Positions 45,413-54,652 of a DNA stretch of 64,000 nucleotides are shown in pieces (the stretch's first letter is position 1; the number at the start of each line of letters is the position of its first letter). Position numbers and translations under genes: made by a program. Source of the stretch: Simplicispira lacusdiani (GTDB lineage: Bacteria > Pseudomonadota > Gammaproteobacteria > Burkholderiales > Burkholderiaceae_C); assembly GCF_003604195.1 (NCBI RefSeq), contig NZ_QXGR01000005.1, forward strand, positions 186,001 through 250,000, written 5' to 3'. Below the pieces are notes generated by a model. That model did not search any database and had not been told where the DNA came from. It was given only the letters and a program-made list of their open reading frames with translations.

Positions 45413-47986
45413 ATGCTTGCACTGCTGCGCACCTTCTCCTGGCAGGACCTGCGCCACCACCCGTGGCGCAGCATGGCGGCGGTGGTGGCCGTGATGCTGG
45501 GCGTGGCGCTGGCCTTCGCGGTGCAGCTCATCAACAGCTCGGCGCTCGACGAATTCGCGCAGGCGGTGCGCGCCGTCAACGGCCAGCCCGACCTGGAGGC
45601 GCGCGCCATGCAGGGCGCGCTGCCCGAGGCCCTGTACGGCCACCTGGCCGCGCACCCGCAGGTGGCGCGCGCCAGCCCGGTGCTGGAGCTTACGGCGCTG
45701 GCCAGCGCCCCCGGCGCCACCCGCGTGCCGCTGCGCGTGCTGGGTGCCGATGCGCTGCTGCTGCCCGCCGTGGCGCCCGCCCTGATGCCGCGCCCCTGGG
45801 ACGGCGCCGACCGCTTCGTGCTGTTCGCCCCGGCCACCGTGTTCCTCAACGCCGCCGCGCTGCAGGCGCTGGGCCTGCCGGCCGACGGCGCGGGCGGAGA
45901 CACCGCGCTGGTACTGCAGGCGGGCGCACAGGCGCTGCGCGTGCAGGCAGCAGGCACCGTGGCCGCTGGCGGCGCGCCGCTGGCCGTGATGGACCTGGGC
46001 GCCGCACAGGATCTGTTCGGGCGCGGCGGACAGCTCAGCCGCATCGACCTGCAGCTGCGCCCCGGCACCGACCGCCAGGCCTTTGCCCAGGCGCTGCGCA
46101 GCGCGCCGTACTGGCCCGCCCACGCGCTGCTGGCCGAGCCCGGGGACGCAGCCGAGCGCATCAGCAACCTCTCGCGCGCCTACCGCGTCAACCTCACCGT
46201 GCTGGCGCTGGTGGCGCTGTTCACCGGGGCCTTCCTGGTGTTCTCGGTGCTGGCGCTGGGCGTGGCGCGGCGCGCGCCGCAATTCGCGCTGCTGGCCGTG
46301 CTGGGCGCCACGCCGCGCCAGCGGCTGGGCCTGGTGCTGGCCGAGGCGGGCCTGCTGGGGCTGGCGGGCAGCGCGGCCGGCATCGCGCTGGGCACGCTGC
46401 TGGCCGCCGCCGCGCTGCGCCTGCTCGGCGGCGACCTGGGCGGCGGCTACTTTGCCGGCGTGCAGCCCTCCCTGCGCTGGAGCGGCGCGGCCGCGCTGCT
46501 CTACGGCGCGCTGGGCCTGGCGGCGGCGCTGGCCGGCGGCTGGTGGCCCGCGCGCAGCGCGCAGGCCCTGCCCCCGGCGCAAACGCTCAAGGGCCTGGGC
46601 ACGCTGGGCGGTTCGGCCGGGCGCGACTGGGTCGGTATGGTTTTGATAGCTGCTGGCGCTTTATTGGCGGGCGCTCCACCCGTTTTTGGCATGCCATTGG
46701 CGGCCTATGTGGCGGTGGGCCTGCTGCTGGTCGGCGGCATGGCGCTGCTGCCCTGGGGCGTGGCCGTGCTGCTGCGGCTGCTGCGCCCGCTGGCGCTGCG
46801 GCGGGTGCTGCCACTGCTGGCGCTGGAGCGCGCGCGCCGCATGCGCGGCAGCGCGGCCATTGCCATCGGCGGCGTGGTCGCCAGCCTGAGCCTGGCCGTG
46901 GCGCTGACGGTGATGGTGGCGAGCTTTCGCGGCTCGGTGCAGCAGTGGCTGGACGCCGTGCTGCCCGCGCCGCTGTACCTGCGCTCGGCCCTGCAGGCCG
47001 CCGGCGGCGAGGCCGCGCTGCTGCCCGCCGGCCTGGCCGACACCGTGGCCCGCCTGCCCGGCGTGGAACGCGTGGAGCCGCTGCGCGCCAGCCCGGTGCA
47101 GCTCGACCCGGCACGCCCCGCGCTCACCGTGGTGGCCCGCCCGCTGGGCAGCGACCCCGCCCGGCGTCTGCCGCTGGTGGATGCCGCCCTGCCCGTGCCC
47201 GCCGGGCGCACGGCCATCTACCTCAGCGAGGCGGCGGTGGACCTCTACGGCCTGCGGCCGGGCATGGACTGGCCGGCACTCTCAAGGTCTTTTGTGCCTC
47301 CAGGGCAAGCGGGGCAAGCGCTACCAGCTCCATTTTTCATAGCAGGCGTGTGGCGCGACTATGCGCGCCAGACCGGCGCCGTGGCGCTGGACCTGGCCGC
47401 CTACCAGCACCTCACGGGCGACGCGCGCCCCAGCGACCTGGCCGTATGGCCGCGCGCGGGCGCGGACCTTGCCGCCCTGCGGCAGGCCACCGAGGCGCTG
47501 GCGGCGGGCGGCACGCCCCCGCTGGAATGGGTGTCGGCCGACGCCATCCGCGCGCGCTCGCTGCACATCTTCGACCGCAGCTTCGCCGTCACCTACTGGC
47601 TGCAAGCGGTGGCCATCGGCATCGGCCTCTTCGGCGTGGCGGCGAGCTTCGGCGCGCAGGTGCTGGCACGGCGCAAGGAATTCGGCCTGCTCGCCCACCT
47701 GGGCCTCACGCGCCGCCAGATCCTGGCCGTTGTGGCTGGCGAAGGCGCCGCCTGGACAGGCGTGGGCGCCGCCGCCGGCCTGCTGCTGGGCCTGGCCGTG
47801 TCGGTGGTGCTGGTGCATGTGGTGAACCCGCAGAGCTTCCACTGGACCATGGATTTGCGGGTGCCGGTGGTGCGGCTGCTGGCACTGTGCGCCGCCGTGG
47901 TGCTGGCGGGCACGGTGACGGCCTGGGTGGCCGGGCGGGCGGCTGCGGGGCGGGATGCGGTGTTGGCGGTGAAGGAGGATTGGTAG
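45413..47986 (+). CDS. Large FtsX/MacB-type ABC permease (AttF/G-like)
   Basis: The 857-residue permease has an N-terminal helix, a periplasmic domain (about 40-250), three helices around 255-390, four closely spaced helices around 405-500, a second periplasmic domain (about 510-720) and three final helices. This is the double-FtsX layout of YbbP/AttFG-like permeases that pump or extract envelope substrates with a LolD-like ATPase. It carries two in-frame copies of dispersed repeat A. One (residues 409-426) forms part of a membrane helix. The other (about 624-644) is in the second periplasmic domain. An 11-bp direct repeat begins four bases after its stop. Confidence 0.9.
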   Translation: MLALLRTFSWQDLRHHPWRSMAAVVAVMLGVALAFAVQLINSSALDEFAQAVRAVNGQPDLEARAMQGALPEALYGHLAAHPQVARASPVLELTALASAPGATRVPLRVLGADALLLPAVAPALMPRPWDGADRFVLFAPATVFLNAAALQALGLPADGAGGDTALVLQAGAQALRVQAAGTVAAGGAPLAVMDLGAAQDLFGRGGQLSRIDLQLRPGTDRQAFAQALRSAPYWPAHALLAEPGDAAERISNLSRAYRVNLTVLALVALFTGAFLVFSVLALGVARRAPQFALLAVLGATPRQRLGLVLAEAGLLGLAGSAAGIALGTLLAAAALRLLGGDLGGGYFAGVQPSLRWSGAAALLYGALGLAAALAGGWWPARSAQALPPAQTLKGLGTLGGSAGRDWVGMVLIAAGALLAGAPPVFGMPLAAYVAVGLLLVGGMALLPWGVAVLLRLLRPLALRRVLPLLALERARRMRGSAAIAIGGVVASLSLAVALTVMVASFRGSVQQWLDAVLPAPLYLRSALQAAGGEAALLPAGLADTVARLPGVERVEPLRASPVQLDPARPALTVVARPLGSDPARRLPLVDAALPVPAGRTAIYLSEAAVDLYGLRPGMDWPALSRSFVPPGQAGQALPAPFFIAGVWRDYARQTGAVALDLAAYQHLTGDARPSDLAVWPRAGADLAALRQATEALAAGGTPPLEWVSADAIRARSLHIFDRSFAVTYWLQAVAIGIGLFGVAASFGAQVLARRKEFGLLAHLGLTRRQILAVVAGEGAAWTGVGAAAGLLLGLAVSVVLVHVVNPQSFHWTMDLRVPVVRLLALCAAVVLAGTVTAWVAGRAAAGRDAVLAVKEDW
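46637..46690 (+). repeat. Dispersed repeat A, copy inside the permease (membrane segment)
   Basis: TTTTGATAGCTGCTGGCGCT, then TTATTGGCGGGCGCTCCACC and CGTTTTTGGC closely follow the intergenic copies. Read as TTG ATA GCT GCT GGC GCT, it gives the hydrophobic VLIAAGALLAGAPPVFG, which serves as a membrane helix. Frame is the same as in pepN and miaA. Confidence 0.85.
47283..47344 (-). repeat. Dispersed repeat A, copy inside the permease (periplasmic domain)
   Basis: On the minus strand it reads TATGAAAAATGGAGCTGGTA, then GCGCTTGCCCCGCTTGCCCT and GGAGGCACAAAAGACC. The gene reads it antisense as CAA GCG CTA CCA GCT CCA TTT, the same antisense frame as in mutL and the DUF455 gene. Local codons (CTA, ATA, TCA) are rare for this genome. 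Confidence 0.8.
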
Positions 47987-47989
47987 GGG

Positions 47990-49037
47990 AGCGGCATGCA
48001 GGCGTACAAGGTAGCCGCCACTGTGGCCGCTACTTGTTCTGCACGTCGCAGTTTGTCAGCCTGGGATAACAGCAATTGACCCGAAGGGGGCATAGGTCAT
48101 GTCGAACTGCTGTCGTTGAAGGATCCGCTCGGGCCCCACTTCAGTCTGACTTTCTCGACTTCTTGGCTGCGGGCTTCGCTGCCTTCTCTGCATCCTGTTC
48201 TGCTTTCGCCTTGTCGGCCGCTTGCTGCTTCGCAAACTGGCGCACGCCCTCAGCGATGTCCTTCGGGATGTACACGTACTTGACCACTTCATCAATGATC
48301 TCGGGATGCAGGAAGAACGGCGAGTTGCCCGATTCCGATTCCGGTCGCATCTTCACGCCCTTGCGTCGCGACGGGCCGAAAAACAAGTTATTCCAGATTA
48401 GTGCTTCACGCGCTGGGTGATCTTTCTTTTTGATGATCTTTTCCAGGACGCCTCCCATGACGCACGTCCCCTTTTCGTGCTTCGCCTTTGCCCGATGAAC
48501 TCGATCAAGCTCATGGGCCAGCAAGTTCACCGTCTTGCCGTTCATGTCGACGATGTCGTAGTCCAGCGACTGGCAATACCTTCTGAGCTCCCAAACTGCG
48601 CGGTCTAGTCGAACAATGTCGAACGGCTCGATTTCATATGAGACCTCGTAATACCGATACTTCGCTCCATAGTCTTCAAGCCCTTTGATGAATTGGACAG
48701 TATTGGCACTGAGTTCGATTTCGAACTTGCCGCTCCGCTTCATCCTCTCGATGCCAGGAAGTACCGTGTGCCCCAGGTCTTTGGCATTCATTCGATTGAG
48801 TACAAGAACACCTTTGACGTACTTTTCCAGACAGTGCAGGGCAGACCAAAGGAACGGCTGAATCAGCCGTGCTCGATAAGCCATTCTTGCAGTGATGTAG
48901 TCTTTGTCTGCGGTCTCACGGAAGCTTCTGATGGCGAAGTCATTTACCAGGATGTGCATCGGGTACGGCATGCTTATTCTCAGAAGTTGTAGGCTTTGAA
49001 CGCATCTGTGATTCACCCCGCACTCAAGCGGCATGCA
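47990..49037. repeat. 11-bp direct repeats flanking the HEPN-like gene
   Basis: AGCGGCATGCA occurs at 47990-48000, four bases after the permease stop, and again at 49027-49037, upstream of the HEPN-like gene. The bases between are clearly poorer in G+C than the rest of the window. The pair could be a target-site duplication or attachment remnant. No transposase or integrase lies between them, and low-GC sequence continues to about 49180. Confidence 0.45.
48141..48971 (-). CDS. HEPN-like hypothetical protein in a low-GC island
   Basis: The 276-residue protein has an N-terminal helical region (about 15-85) with the pattern of HEPN domains: a DYITARMAYR helix, the helix ALHCLEKYVKGVLVLN, then a conserved His in DLGHTV. 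A clear Rx4-6H RNase motif is not seen (the closest is Arg60 and His68). The middle is unrecognised, and the tail is a Lys/Ala-rich basic stretch (AKPAAKKSRKSD) that could bind nucleic acid. Codon use is AT-rich compared with all neighbours, indicating transfer. Starts at 48959 or 49034 are also possible. It interrupts an ABC-transport gene set. Function is unknown. Confidence 0.75.
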   Translation of the reverse strand: MPYPMHILVNDFAIRSFRETADKDYITARMAYRARLIQPFLWSALHCLEKYVKGVLVLNRMNAKDLGHTVLPGIERMKRSGKFEIELSANTVQFIKGLEDYGAKYRYYEVSYEIEPFDIVRLDRAVWELRRYCQSLDYDIVDMNGKTVNLLAHELDRVHRAKAKHEKGTCVMGGVLEKIIKKKDHPAREALIWNNLFFGPSRRKGVKMRPESESGNSPFFLHPEIIDEVVKYVYIPKDIAEGVRQFAKQQAADKAKAEQDAEKAAKPAAKKSRKSD

Positions 49038-49201
49038 TGCTACCTATTCGAAGGTGATGTCGTAGCTCTAGATGGTGCGATGGCTCTACCTTGACGGCTT
49101 CTCGCCAGGGTACAACATCGCATAGCGGCTATCGCCAGCGCGTCTACTTCTAGCCGTCAGAAGCCGCCAACAACTGCGTGGTTCTGGCCGACAATTCCCC
49201 C
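48972..49201. other. Low-GC intergenic flank of the HEPN-like gene
   Basis: No gene or RNA is seen in these 230 bases. They hold the right-hand 11-bp repeat and the upstream region of both divergent genes. The base composition stays low until about 49180, marking the likely edge of the acquired segment. Confidence 0.5.
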
Positions 49202-50257
49202 ATGACATCCCCCTCCCCCTGGCTCCACGAAGCCATCGCCCGCATCGAGGCCGATTACCAGCGCAGCGCCGACACCCACCTGATTCCCCTGCGCCTGCCC
49301 GCCTTTGAGCACAGCGGCATCGACCTGTACCTCAAGGACGAATCCACCCACCCCACGGGCAGCCTTAAGCACCGGCTGGCGCGCTCGCTGTTTCTCTACG
49401 CACTGTGCAATGGCTGGGTGCGCGAGGGCTCGACCATCGTCGAGGCGTCGAGCGGCTCCACGGCGGTGAGCGAAGCCTACTTTGCGCGCCTGCTGGGCCT
49501 GCCCTTCGTGGCGGTGATGCCGCGCAGCACCTCGCCCGAGAAGGTGGCGCAGATCGAATTCCACGGCGGGCGCTGCCATTTCGTGGACAGCGCGGGCGCG
49601 GTGTACGACGCGGCGCGCGCCATCGCGGCGGAGACCGGCGGCCATTACATGGACCAGTTCACCTACGCCGAGCGCGCCACCGACTGGCGCGGCAACAACA
49701 ACATCGCCGAGAGCATGTTCACGCAGATGCAGCGTGAGCGGCACCCGGTGCCGCGCTGGATTGTGGTGGGGGCAGGCACGGGCGGCACCAGCGCCACCAT
49801 CGGCCGCTACGTGCGCTACCAGCGCCATGCCACGCAGGTGTGCGTGGCCGACCCGGCGGGCTCGGTGTTCAGCGCCTACCACCGCACGGGCGACGCCACG
49901 CTCACGGCGCCGGGTTCGCGCATCGAGGGCATTGGCCGCCCGCGCGTGGAGCCGAGCTTCATCCGCACGCTGGTGGACCGCATGGTCGAGGTGCCCGACG
50001 TGGAGTCGGTGGCCGCCATGCGTGCGCTGTCGCAACTGCTGGGGCGGCGCGTGGGGCCGTCCACCGGCACCAATTTCGTCGCCATGCTGGCGCTGGCGCA
50101 GGAGATGCGCGCACGGGGCGAGCGGGGCTCCATCCTGTCGCTGCTGTGCGACGCGGGCGAGCGCTACCTGCCCACCTACTGCGATGCCGGCTGGGTGGAG
50201 CGCAGTTTTGGCGACTGCGCGGCGGCGCAGCAGAAGATCGACGCCTTGCTGGCCTGA
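49202..50257 (+). CDS. PLP-dependent enzyme of the cysteine synthase family
   Basis: The 351-residue fold-type II PLP enzyme is predicted to use Lys56 in GSLKHRLA for the Schiff base. The substrate loop is [13 protein letters not shown] and the phosphate-binding loop is [13 protein letters not shown]. The family includes O-acetylserine sulfhydrylase and L-cysteine desulfhydrases (Cds1-like). The substitutions around the substrate loop (SSGSTAV rather than TSGNTGI) point to a desulfhydrase or another variant, not classical CysK. An ATG 24 bases upstream is possible. It lies between the HEPN-like gene and the lipocalin-like gene, with normal GC content. Confidence 0.88.
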   Translation: MTSPSPWLHEAIARIEADYQRSADTHLIPLRLPAFEHSGIDLYLKDESTHPTGSLKHRLARSLFLYALCNGWVREGSTIVEASSGSTAVSEAYFARLLGLPFVAVMPRSTSPEKVAQIEFHGGRCHFVDSAGAVYDAARAIAAETGGHYMDQFTYAERATDWRGNNNIAESMFTQMQRERHPVPRWIVVGAGTGGTSATIGRYVRYQRHATQVCVADPAGSVFSAYHRTGDATLTAPGSRIEGIGRPRVEPSFIRTLVDRMVEVPDVESVAAMRALSQLLGRRVGPSTGTNFVAMLALAQEMRARGERGSILSLLCDAGERYLPTYCDAGWVERSFGDCAAAQQKIDALLA

Positions 50258-50271
50258 CCCCCACGCCCGCC

Positions 50272-51384
50272 ATGCCCCCCGCCCTGCCCTCCACGCCGCC
50301 CGGCCTGCGCCGCCGGGCGCTGGCCCTGGGGCTGGGCGCGTGGGGCCTGTGGCCCGCCCTGGCACCGGGCCTGCCAGCGCGGCGCCTGCAGTTTCCGCGC
50401 GACCACGGCAGCCACCCGGAGATGCGCACGGAATGGTGGTACATCACCGGCCACGCCGAGGCGGGCGGCAGGCCCTGGGGCTTTCAGGTGACGTTCTTCC
50501 GCTCGCGCGTGGACATTGCGCAGGGCCTGCAATCGGCCTTCGCGGCTAAGCAACTGCTGTTCGCGCACGCGGCCGTTACGGATGTGCAGGGGCGGCGCTT
50601 GCTGCACGACCAGCGCATCGCGCGCGCGGGCTTTGGCGTGGCCCAGGCCAGCGAGCAGGACACCCGCATCCGGCTGCACGACTGGACGCTGGAGCGCAGC
50701 GATGCCGCACCCGGCGCCGTCAGCCGCTACAGCGCACGGGTCGAAGGCGCATCCTTCGGGCTGGATCTGCGGTTCGACACCACGCAGCCCGTGCTGCCGC
50801 AGGGCCAGGAGGGGCTCTCGCGCAAGGGACCGGAGGCCGCGCAGGCCAGCTACTACTACAGCCAGCCGCAACTGGCCGTGAGCGGCAGCCTCGCCGTGGA
50901 GGGGCAGCGCATGCAGATTGCCACCGGCACGGGCCGCGCCTGGCTGGATCATGAGTGGAGCGAGGCGCTGATGCACCCCGAGGCCGTGGGCTGGGATTGG
51001 ATCGGCATGAACCTGGCGGACGGCAGCGCCCTCACCGCCTTCCGCCTGCGCCGCGCCGACGGTTCGGCGCTGTGGGCCGGGGGCTCGTGGCGCGCACCGG
51101 GCGGGCCCGTGCAGGTGTTCGCGGCACAGGAGGTGGCGTTCACGCCCGGGCACGTATGGGCCAGCCCGAGCAGCGGCGCGCGCTACCCGGTGCAGTGGCG
51201 GGTGCAGACGCCCGCCGGCTTGTTCGAGGTGCGCGCGCTGCTCGACGGCCAGGAGCTGGACAGCAGCGGTTCGACCGGCGCGATCTACTGGGAAGGCCTG
51301 TCAGAGCTGCTCGATGCCGCCGGCCAGCCCGTGGGCCGGGGCTATCTGGAGATGACCGGATACGCAAAGCCGCTGCGCCTGTGA
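50272..51384 (+). CDS. CrtC/AttH lipocalin-like exported protein
   Basis: The 370-residue protein of the carotenoid 1,2-hydratase/AttH family has two lipocalin-like barrels. The family mark TEWWYITGH is present near residue 60, followed by WGFQVTFFRSR and, in the second half, AWLDHEWSEAL and WDWIGMNLADGS. The N-terminus has Arg-Arg-Arg and a hydrophobic stretch, so export (perhaps Tat) is likely. AttH-type proteins normally accompany a LolD-like ATPase and FtsX-type permease. Those genes are here at 44174 and 45413. This one is now separated from them by the HEPN-like gene and the PLP enzyme. Confidence 0.88.
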   Translation: MPPALPSTPPGLRRRALALGLGAWGLWPALAPGLPARRLQFPRDHGSHPEMRTEWWYITGHAEAGGRPWGFQVTFFRSRVDIAQGLQSAFAAKQLLFAHAAVTDVQGRRLLHDQRIARAGFGVAQASEQDTRIRLHDWTLERSDAAPGAVSRYSARVEGASFGLDLRFDTTQPVLPQGQEGLSRKGPEAAQASYYYSQPQLAVSGSLAVEGQRMQIATGTGRAWLDHEWSEALMHPEAVGWDWIGMNLADGSALTAFRLRRADGSALWAGGSWRAPGGPVQVFAAQEVAFTPGHVWASPSSGARYPVQWRVQTPAGLFEVRALLDGQELDSSGSTGAIYWEGLSELLDAAGQPVGRGYLEMTGYAKPLRL

Positions 51385-51424
51385 AGGCTGCAGCGGCTGG
51401 CGGGTGAGCGCGGGGAAGCCGGTT

Positions 51425-52423
51425 TCAGTGCCCGGCACCGCCGCCCCGGCGGCGCGTGACCCAGGCGATGATCTCGCCCATGATGCCGCGCCGGAAGGCG
51501 AGCACGCAGATGACGAAAATGAGGCCGGTGACCATGGTGACCGATTCGCCCAGGGTCTTGAACCACTCCACGGTGGTGAGCGCGGCCAGCAGGTTGCCGA
51601 ACTCGCCGATCTTGTTCTCCAGCAGCACCACCACGGCGGCGCCCACCAGCGGGCCCGACAGCGTGCCCAGGCCGCCCACCAGCGTCATCAGCACCACGTG
51701 GCCCGAAGCGGTCCAGTGCACGTCGGACAGCGTGGCGAAGCCCAGCACCAGCGTCTTGAGCGAACCGGCCAGGCCCGCCAGGCCCGCCGACAGCACGAAG
51801 GCCAGCAGCTTGAAGCGGTTGGTGTCGTAGCCCAGCGAGGTGGCGCGTGATTCGTTCTCCTTGATGGCCTTGAGCACCTGGCCGTAGGGCGAATGGATGG
51901 TGCGCATGATGAGCAGGAAGGCCGCCACCACGATGACCAGGGTGACGTAGTACATCACCAGGTCGCTTTGCAGGTCGACCACGCCGAACAGCTTGCCGCG
52001 CGGCACGCCTTGCAGGCCGTCCTCGCCGCCGGTGAACGGCGCCTGCAGGCAGACGAAGAACAGCATCTGCGCCAGGGCCAGCGTGATCATGGTGGAGTAG
52101 ATGCCCTGGCGGCGGATGGCGAAGAAGCCCACGACCAGGCCCAGGAAGGCCCCGGCCAGCGTGCCCAGCACCAGGCCCACCTCGGGGGTGAAGCCCCAGA
52201 TCTTGATGGAGTGGCCCGCCACGTAGGCGGCGCCGCCCAGGAACGCGGCATGGCCGAAGGACAGCATGCCGGTGTAGCCCAGCAGCAGGTTGAAGGCCGA
52301 GGCGAACAGCGCGAAGCACATGAGCTTCATCACGAACACGGGGTAGGCACCCAGCAGGGGTGCCGCCAGCAGGCCGAGGAACAGCAGGCCGTAGCCGATG
52401 GCGGTGAGGTTCTTGGAGTTCAT
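51425..52423 (-). CDS. livM: Branched-chain amino acid ABC transporter permease LivM
   Basis: The 332-residue permease is one of the two membrane subunits of a liv-type importer. About nine hydrophobic helices are seen. Family marks are NLLLGYTGMLSFGHAAFLGGAAY and the EAA-like loop SLKTLVLGFATLSDVHW with GGLGTLSGPLVGA. It is the last gene of livG-livF-livK-livH-livM, 12 bases after livH. The terminal VTRRRGGGAGH is cytoplasmic. Confidence 0.96.
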   Translation of the reverse strand: MNSKNLTAIGYGLLFLGLLAAPLLGAYPVFVMKLMCFALFASAFNLLLGYTGMLSFGHAAFLGGAAYVAGHSIKIWGFTPEVGLVLGTLAGAFLGLVVGFFAIRRQGIYSTMITLALAQMLFFVCLQAPFTGGEDGLQGVPRGKLFGVVDLQSDLVMYYVTLVIVVAAFLLIMRTIHSPYGQVLKAIKENESRATSLGYDTNRFKLLAFVLSAGLAGLAGSLKTLVLGFATLSDVHWTASGHVVLMTLVGGLGTLSGPLVGAAVVVLLENKIGEFGNLLAALTTVEWFKTLGESVTMVTGLIFVICVLAFRRGIMGEIIAWVTRRRGGGAGH

Positions 52424-52435
52424 GCGGGCAGCCCC

Positions 52436-53320
52436 TTACTTTTCCTTGCCGAACAGGCCGGCGGGGCGGATGAGGAGAACGATGACCATGATGACGAACA
52501 CCACGGTGGACGATGCTTCGGGATAGAAGACCTTGGTGAACCCTTCGATCACGCCCAGGCCCAGGCCGGTGAGGATGGAGCCCATGATGGAGCCCATGCC
52601 GCCGATGACCACCACGGCGAACACCACGATGATGAGGTTCTGGCCCATGAGCGGCGTGACCTGGTAGACGGGCGCCGCCAGCACCCCGGCGAAGGCCGCC
52701 AGCGCGGCGCCGAAGGCGTAGGTCAGCGTGATCATGACCGGCACGTTGATGCCGAAGGCCTCGACCAGGCGCGGGTTCTCGGTGCCGGCGCGCAGGTAGG
52801 CGCCGAGCTTGGTTTTCTCGATCACGTACCAGGTGCCCACGCACACCACCAGCGATGCCACCACCACCCAGGCACGGTAGTTGGGCATGATCATGAAGCC
52901 GAGGTTGGTGGCGCCTTCGAGCACCTCGGGCGTGTCGTAGCCCAGGCCCGACACGCCGTAGACGGAGCGGAACACCCCTTCGATCAGCAGCGTCAGGCCG
53001 AGCGTGAGCAGCAGGCCGTAGAGGTGGTCGAGCTTGTAGATCCAGCGCAGCAGCAGCCGCTCGACCACGACCCCGAACACCCCCACCACCAGCGGCGCCA
53101 CCGCCAGCATCACCCAGTAGTTGACGCCGAAGTAGTTCATGGCCATCCAGGTCATCAGGGCGCCCATCATGAACAGCGCGCCGTGCGCGAAGTTGATGAC
53201 GTTGAGCAGGCCGAAGATAACGGCCAACCCGAGGCTGAGGATTGCGTAGAACGATCCGTTGACCAGCCCCAGGAGGAGCTGGCTCAACAGGCCGGGCAAT
53301 GAGACACCGAAGATTTCCAT
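52436..53320 (-). CDS. livH: Branched-chain amino acid ABC transporter permease LivH
   Basis: The 294-residue permease subunit has about eight helices. The LivH opening LLLGLVNGSFYAILSLGLAVIFG is present, as are INFAHGALFMMGAL and the conserved loop with GGMGSIMGSILTGLGLG near the C-terminus. It pairs with LivM in the membrane. It lies 83 bases after the livK stop and 12 bases before livM. Confidence 0.96.
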   Translation of the reverse strand: MEIFGVSLPGLLSQLLLGLVNGSFYAILSLGLAVIFGLLNVINFAHGALFMMGALMTWMAMNYFGVNYWVMLAVAPLVVGVFGVVVERLLLRWIYKLDHLYGLLLTLGLTLLIEGVFRSVYGVSGLGYDTPEVLEGATNLGFMIMPNYRAWVVVASLVVCVGTWYVIEKTKLGAYLRAGTENPRLVEAFGINVPVMITLTYAFGAALAAFAGVLAAPVYQVTPLMGQNLIIVVFAVVVIGGMGSIMGSILTGLGLGVIEGFTKVFYPEASSTVVFVIMVIVLLIRPAGLFGKEK

Positions 53321-53403
53321 GGGAGGCGGCTGGTGGGAGAGAGGTTCAGGATCGAGGGCGGGAACGAGCCCGGCAGTGGGCCCGTTCGCGCCTTCTCAGG
53401 GGT

Positions 53404-54597
53404 TTACTTCCAGAGCGCGCACTTGCTCTCGGCCTTGGTGGTGAACACCTGGTCGCCGGGCAGCTTCTTGATGAGCTTGTAGTAATCCCAGGGCTTGGTG
53501 GACTCCGAGGGCTTCTTCACTTCCATCAGGTACATGTCGTGCACGTAGCGGCCATCGGGGCGCAGCTGGCCGGAACCGAAGAAGTCGTTCATCTTCATGT
53601 TGCGCCAGGCGGCCATGACCTTGTCGGCATCGGTGCTCTTGGCGGCTTCGACGGCCTTGAGGTAGTTCATGGTGGCCGAGTAGTCGGCGGCCTGGATTTC
53701 GGAGGGCATGCGCTTGGCCTTCTCGAAGAAGCGGGCCGAGAACTTGCGCGTTTCCTCGTTCAGGTCCCAGTACCAGCTGGTGGTGAACTGCAGGCCCTCG
53801 GTGTTGCGCAGGCCCAGGCTGTGCACGTCGGAGATGAAGATCAGCAGGCCGGCGAGCTTCATGCTCTTGCCGATGCCGAATTCCTTGGCGGCCTTGATGG
53901 AGTTGATGGTGTCGCCGCCCGCGTTGGCCAGGCCCAGGATCTGGGCCTTGGAGTTCTGGGCCTGCAGCAGGAAGGAGGAGAAGTCGGACGCATTGAGCGG
54001 GTGGCGCACGGCGCCCACCACGGTGCCGCCCTTGGCCTTGACGACGGCGCTGGTGTCGGCTTCGAGCGCATGGCCGAAGGCGTAGTCGGAGGTCAGGAAG
54101 TACCAGGTCTTGCCGCCGCCGTCGATGATGGCCGAGCCCGTGCCCTTGGCCAGTGCCACGGTGTCGTAGGCGTAGTGCACGGTGTAGGGCGTGCACTGCT
54201 CGTTGGTCAGCGCGGAGCTGGCGGCGCCGTTGTTGATGTAGACGCGCTTCTTCTCGGCCGCGACCTTGGCCGAGGCCAGCGCCGTGCCGGAGTTGGTGCC
54301 GCCGAACAGCATGGTCAGGCCCTGGGTGTCGATCCACTCGCGCGCCTTCGAGGCGGCGATGTCGGCCTTGTTCTGGTGGTCGGCCGTGATCAGCTCGATG
54401 GGCATGCCCAGCACCTTGCCACCGAAGTCGTCAATGGCCATCTGGATGGCCATGGCGCCGTTCTTGCCTTCCAGGTCGGCGTACAGGCTGGACATGTCGG
54501 TGATGAAGCCGATCTTGACCTTGTCCTGCGCGGCGGCCGGCGTGGCCAGGCCCGCGGCGCCAAGCATCAGGGCCAGGGCGGTGAGTTTGATCTTCAT
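53404..54597 (-). CDS. livK: Branched-chain amino acid ABC transporter substrate-binding protein
   Basis: The 397-residue periplasmic type I binding protein has a Sec signal peptide (MKIKLTALALMLGAAGLATPAAA, cleaved before QDKV). The Peripla_BP_6 fold is shown by KIGFITDMSSLYADLEGKNG, ELITADHQNKADIAASKA and the hinge segment FLTSDYAFGHALEADT. Such proteins also bind ligands other than Leu/Ile/Val, including aromatic acids, so the substrate is uncertain. It lies between the ATPase pair and the permease pair, an order common in Betaproteobacteria. Confidence 0.94.
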   Translation of the reverse strand: MKIKLTALALMLGAAGLATPAAAQDKVKIGFITDMSSLYADLEGKNGAMAIQMAIDDFGGKVLGMPIELITADHQNKADIAASKAREWIDTQGLTMLFGGTNSGTALASAKVAAEKKRVYINNGAASSALTNEQCTPYTVHYAYDTVALAKGTGSAIIDGGGKTWYFLTSDYAFGHALEADTSAVVKAKGGTVVGAVRHPLNASDFSSFLLQAQNSKAQILGLANAGGDTINSIKAAKEFGIGKSMKLAGLLIFISDVHSLGLRNTEGLQFTTSWYWDLNEETRKFSARFFEKAKRMPSEIQAADYSATMNYLKAVEAAKSTDADKVMAAWRNMKMNDFFGSGQLRPDGRYVHDMYLMEVKKPSESTKPWDYYKLIKKLPGDQVFTTKAESKCALWK

Positions 54598-54652
54598 GGA
54601 TTGTCTCCTGTGGTTTTGGTGGAAGAAAACGGAAAGCCTCGCGGGCGGCGCT

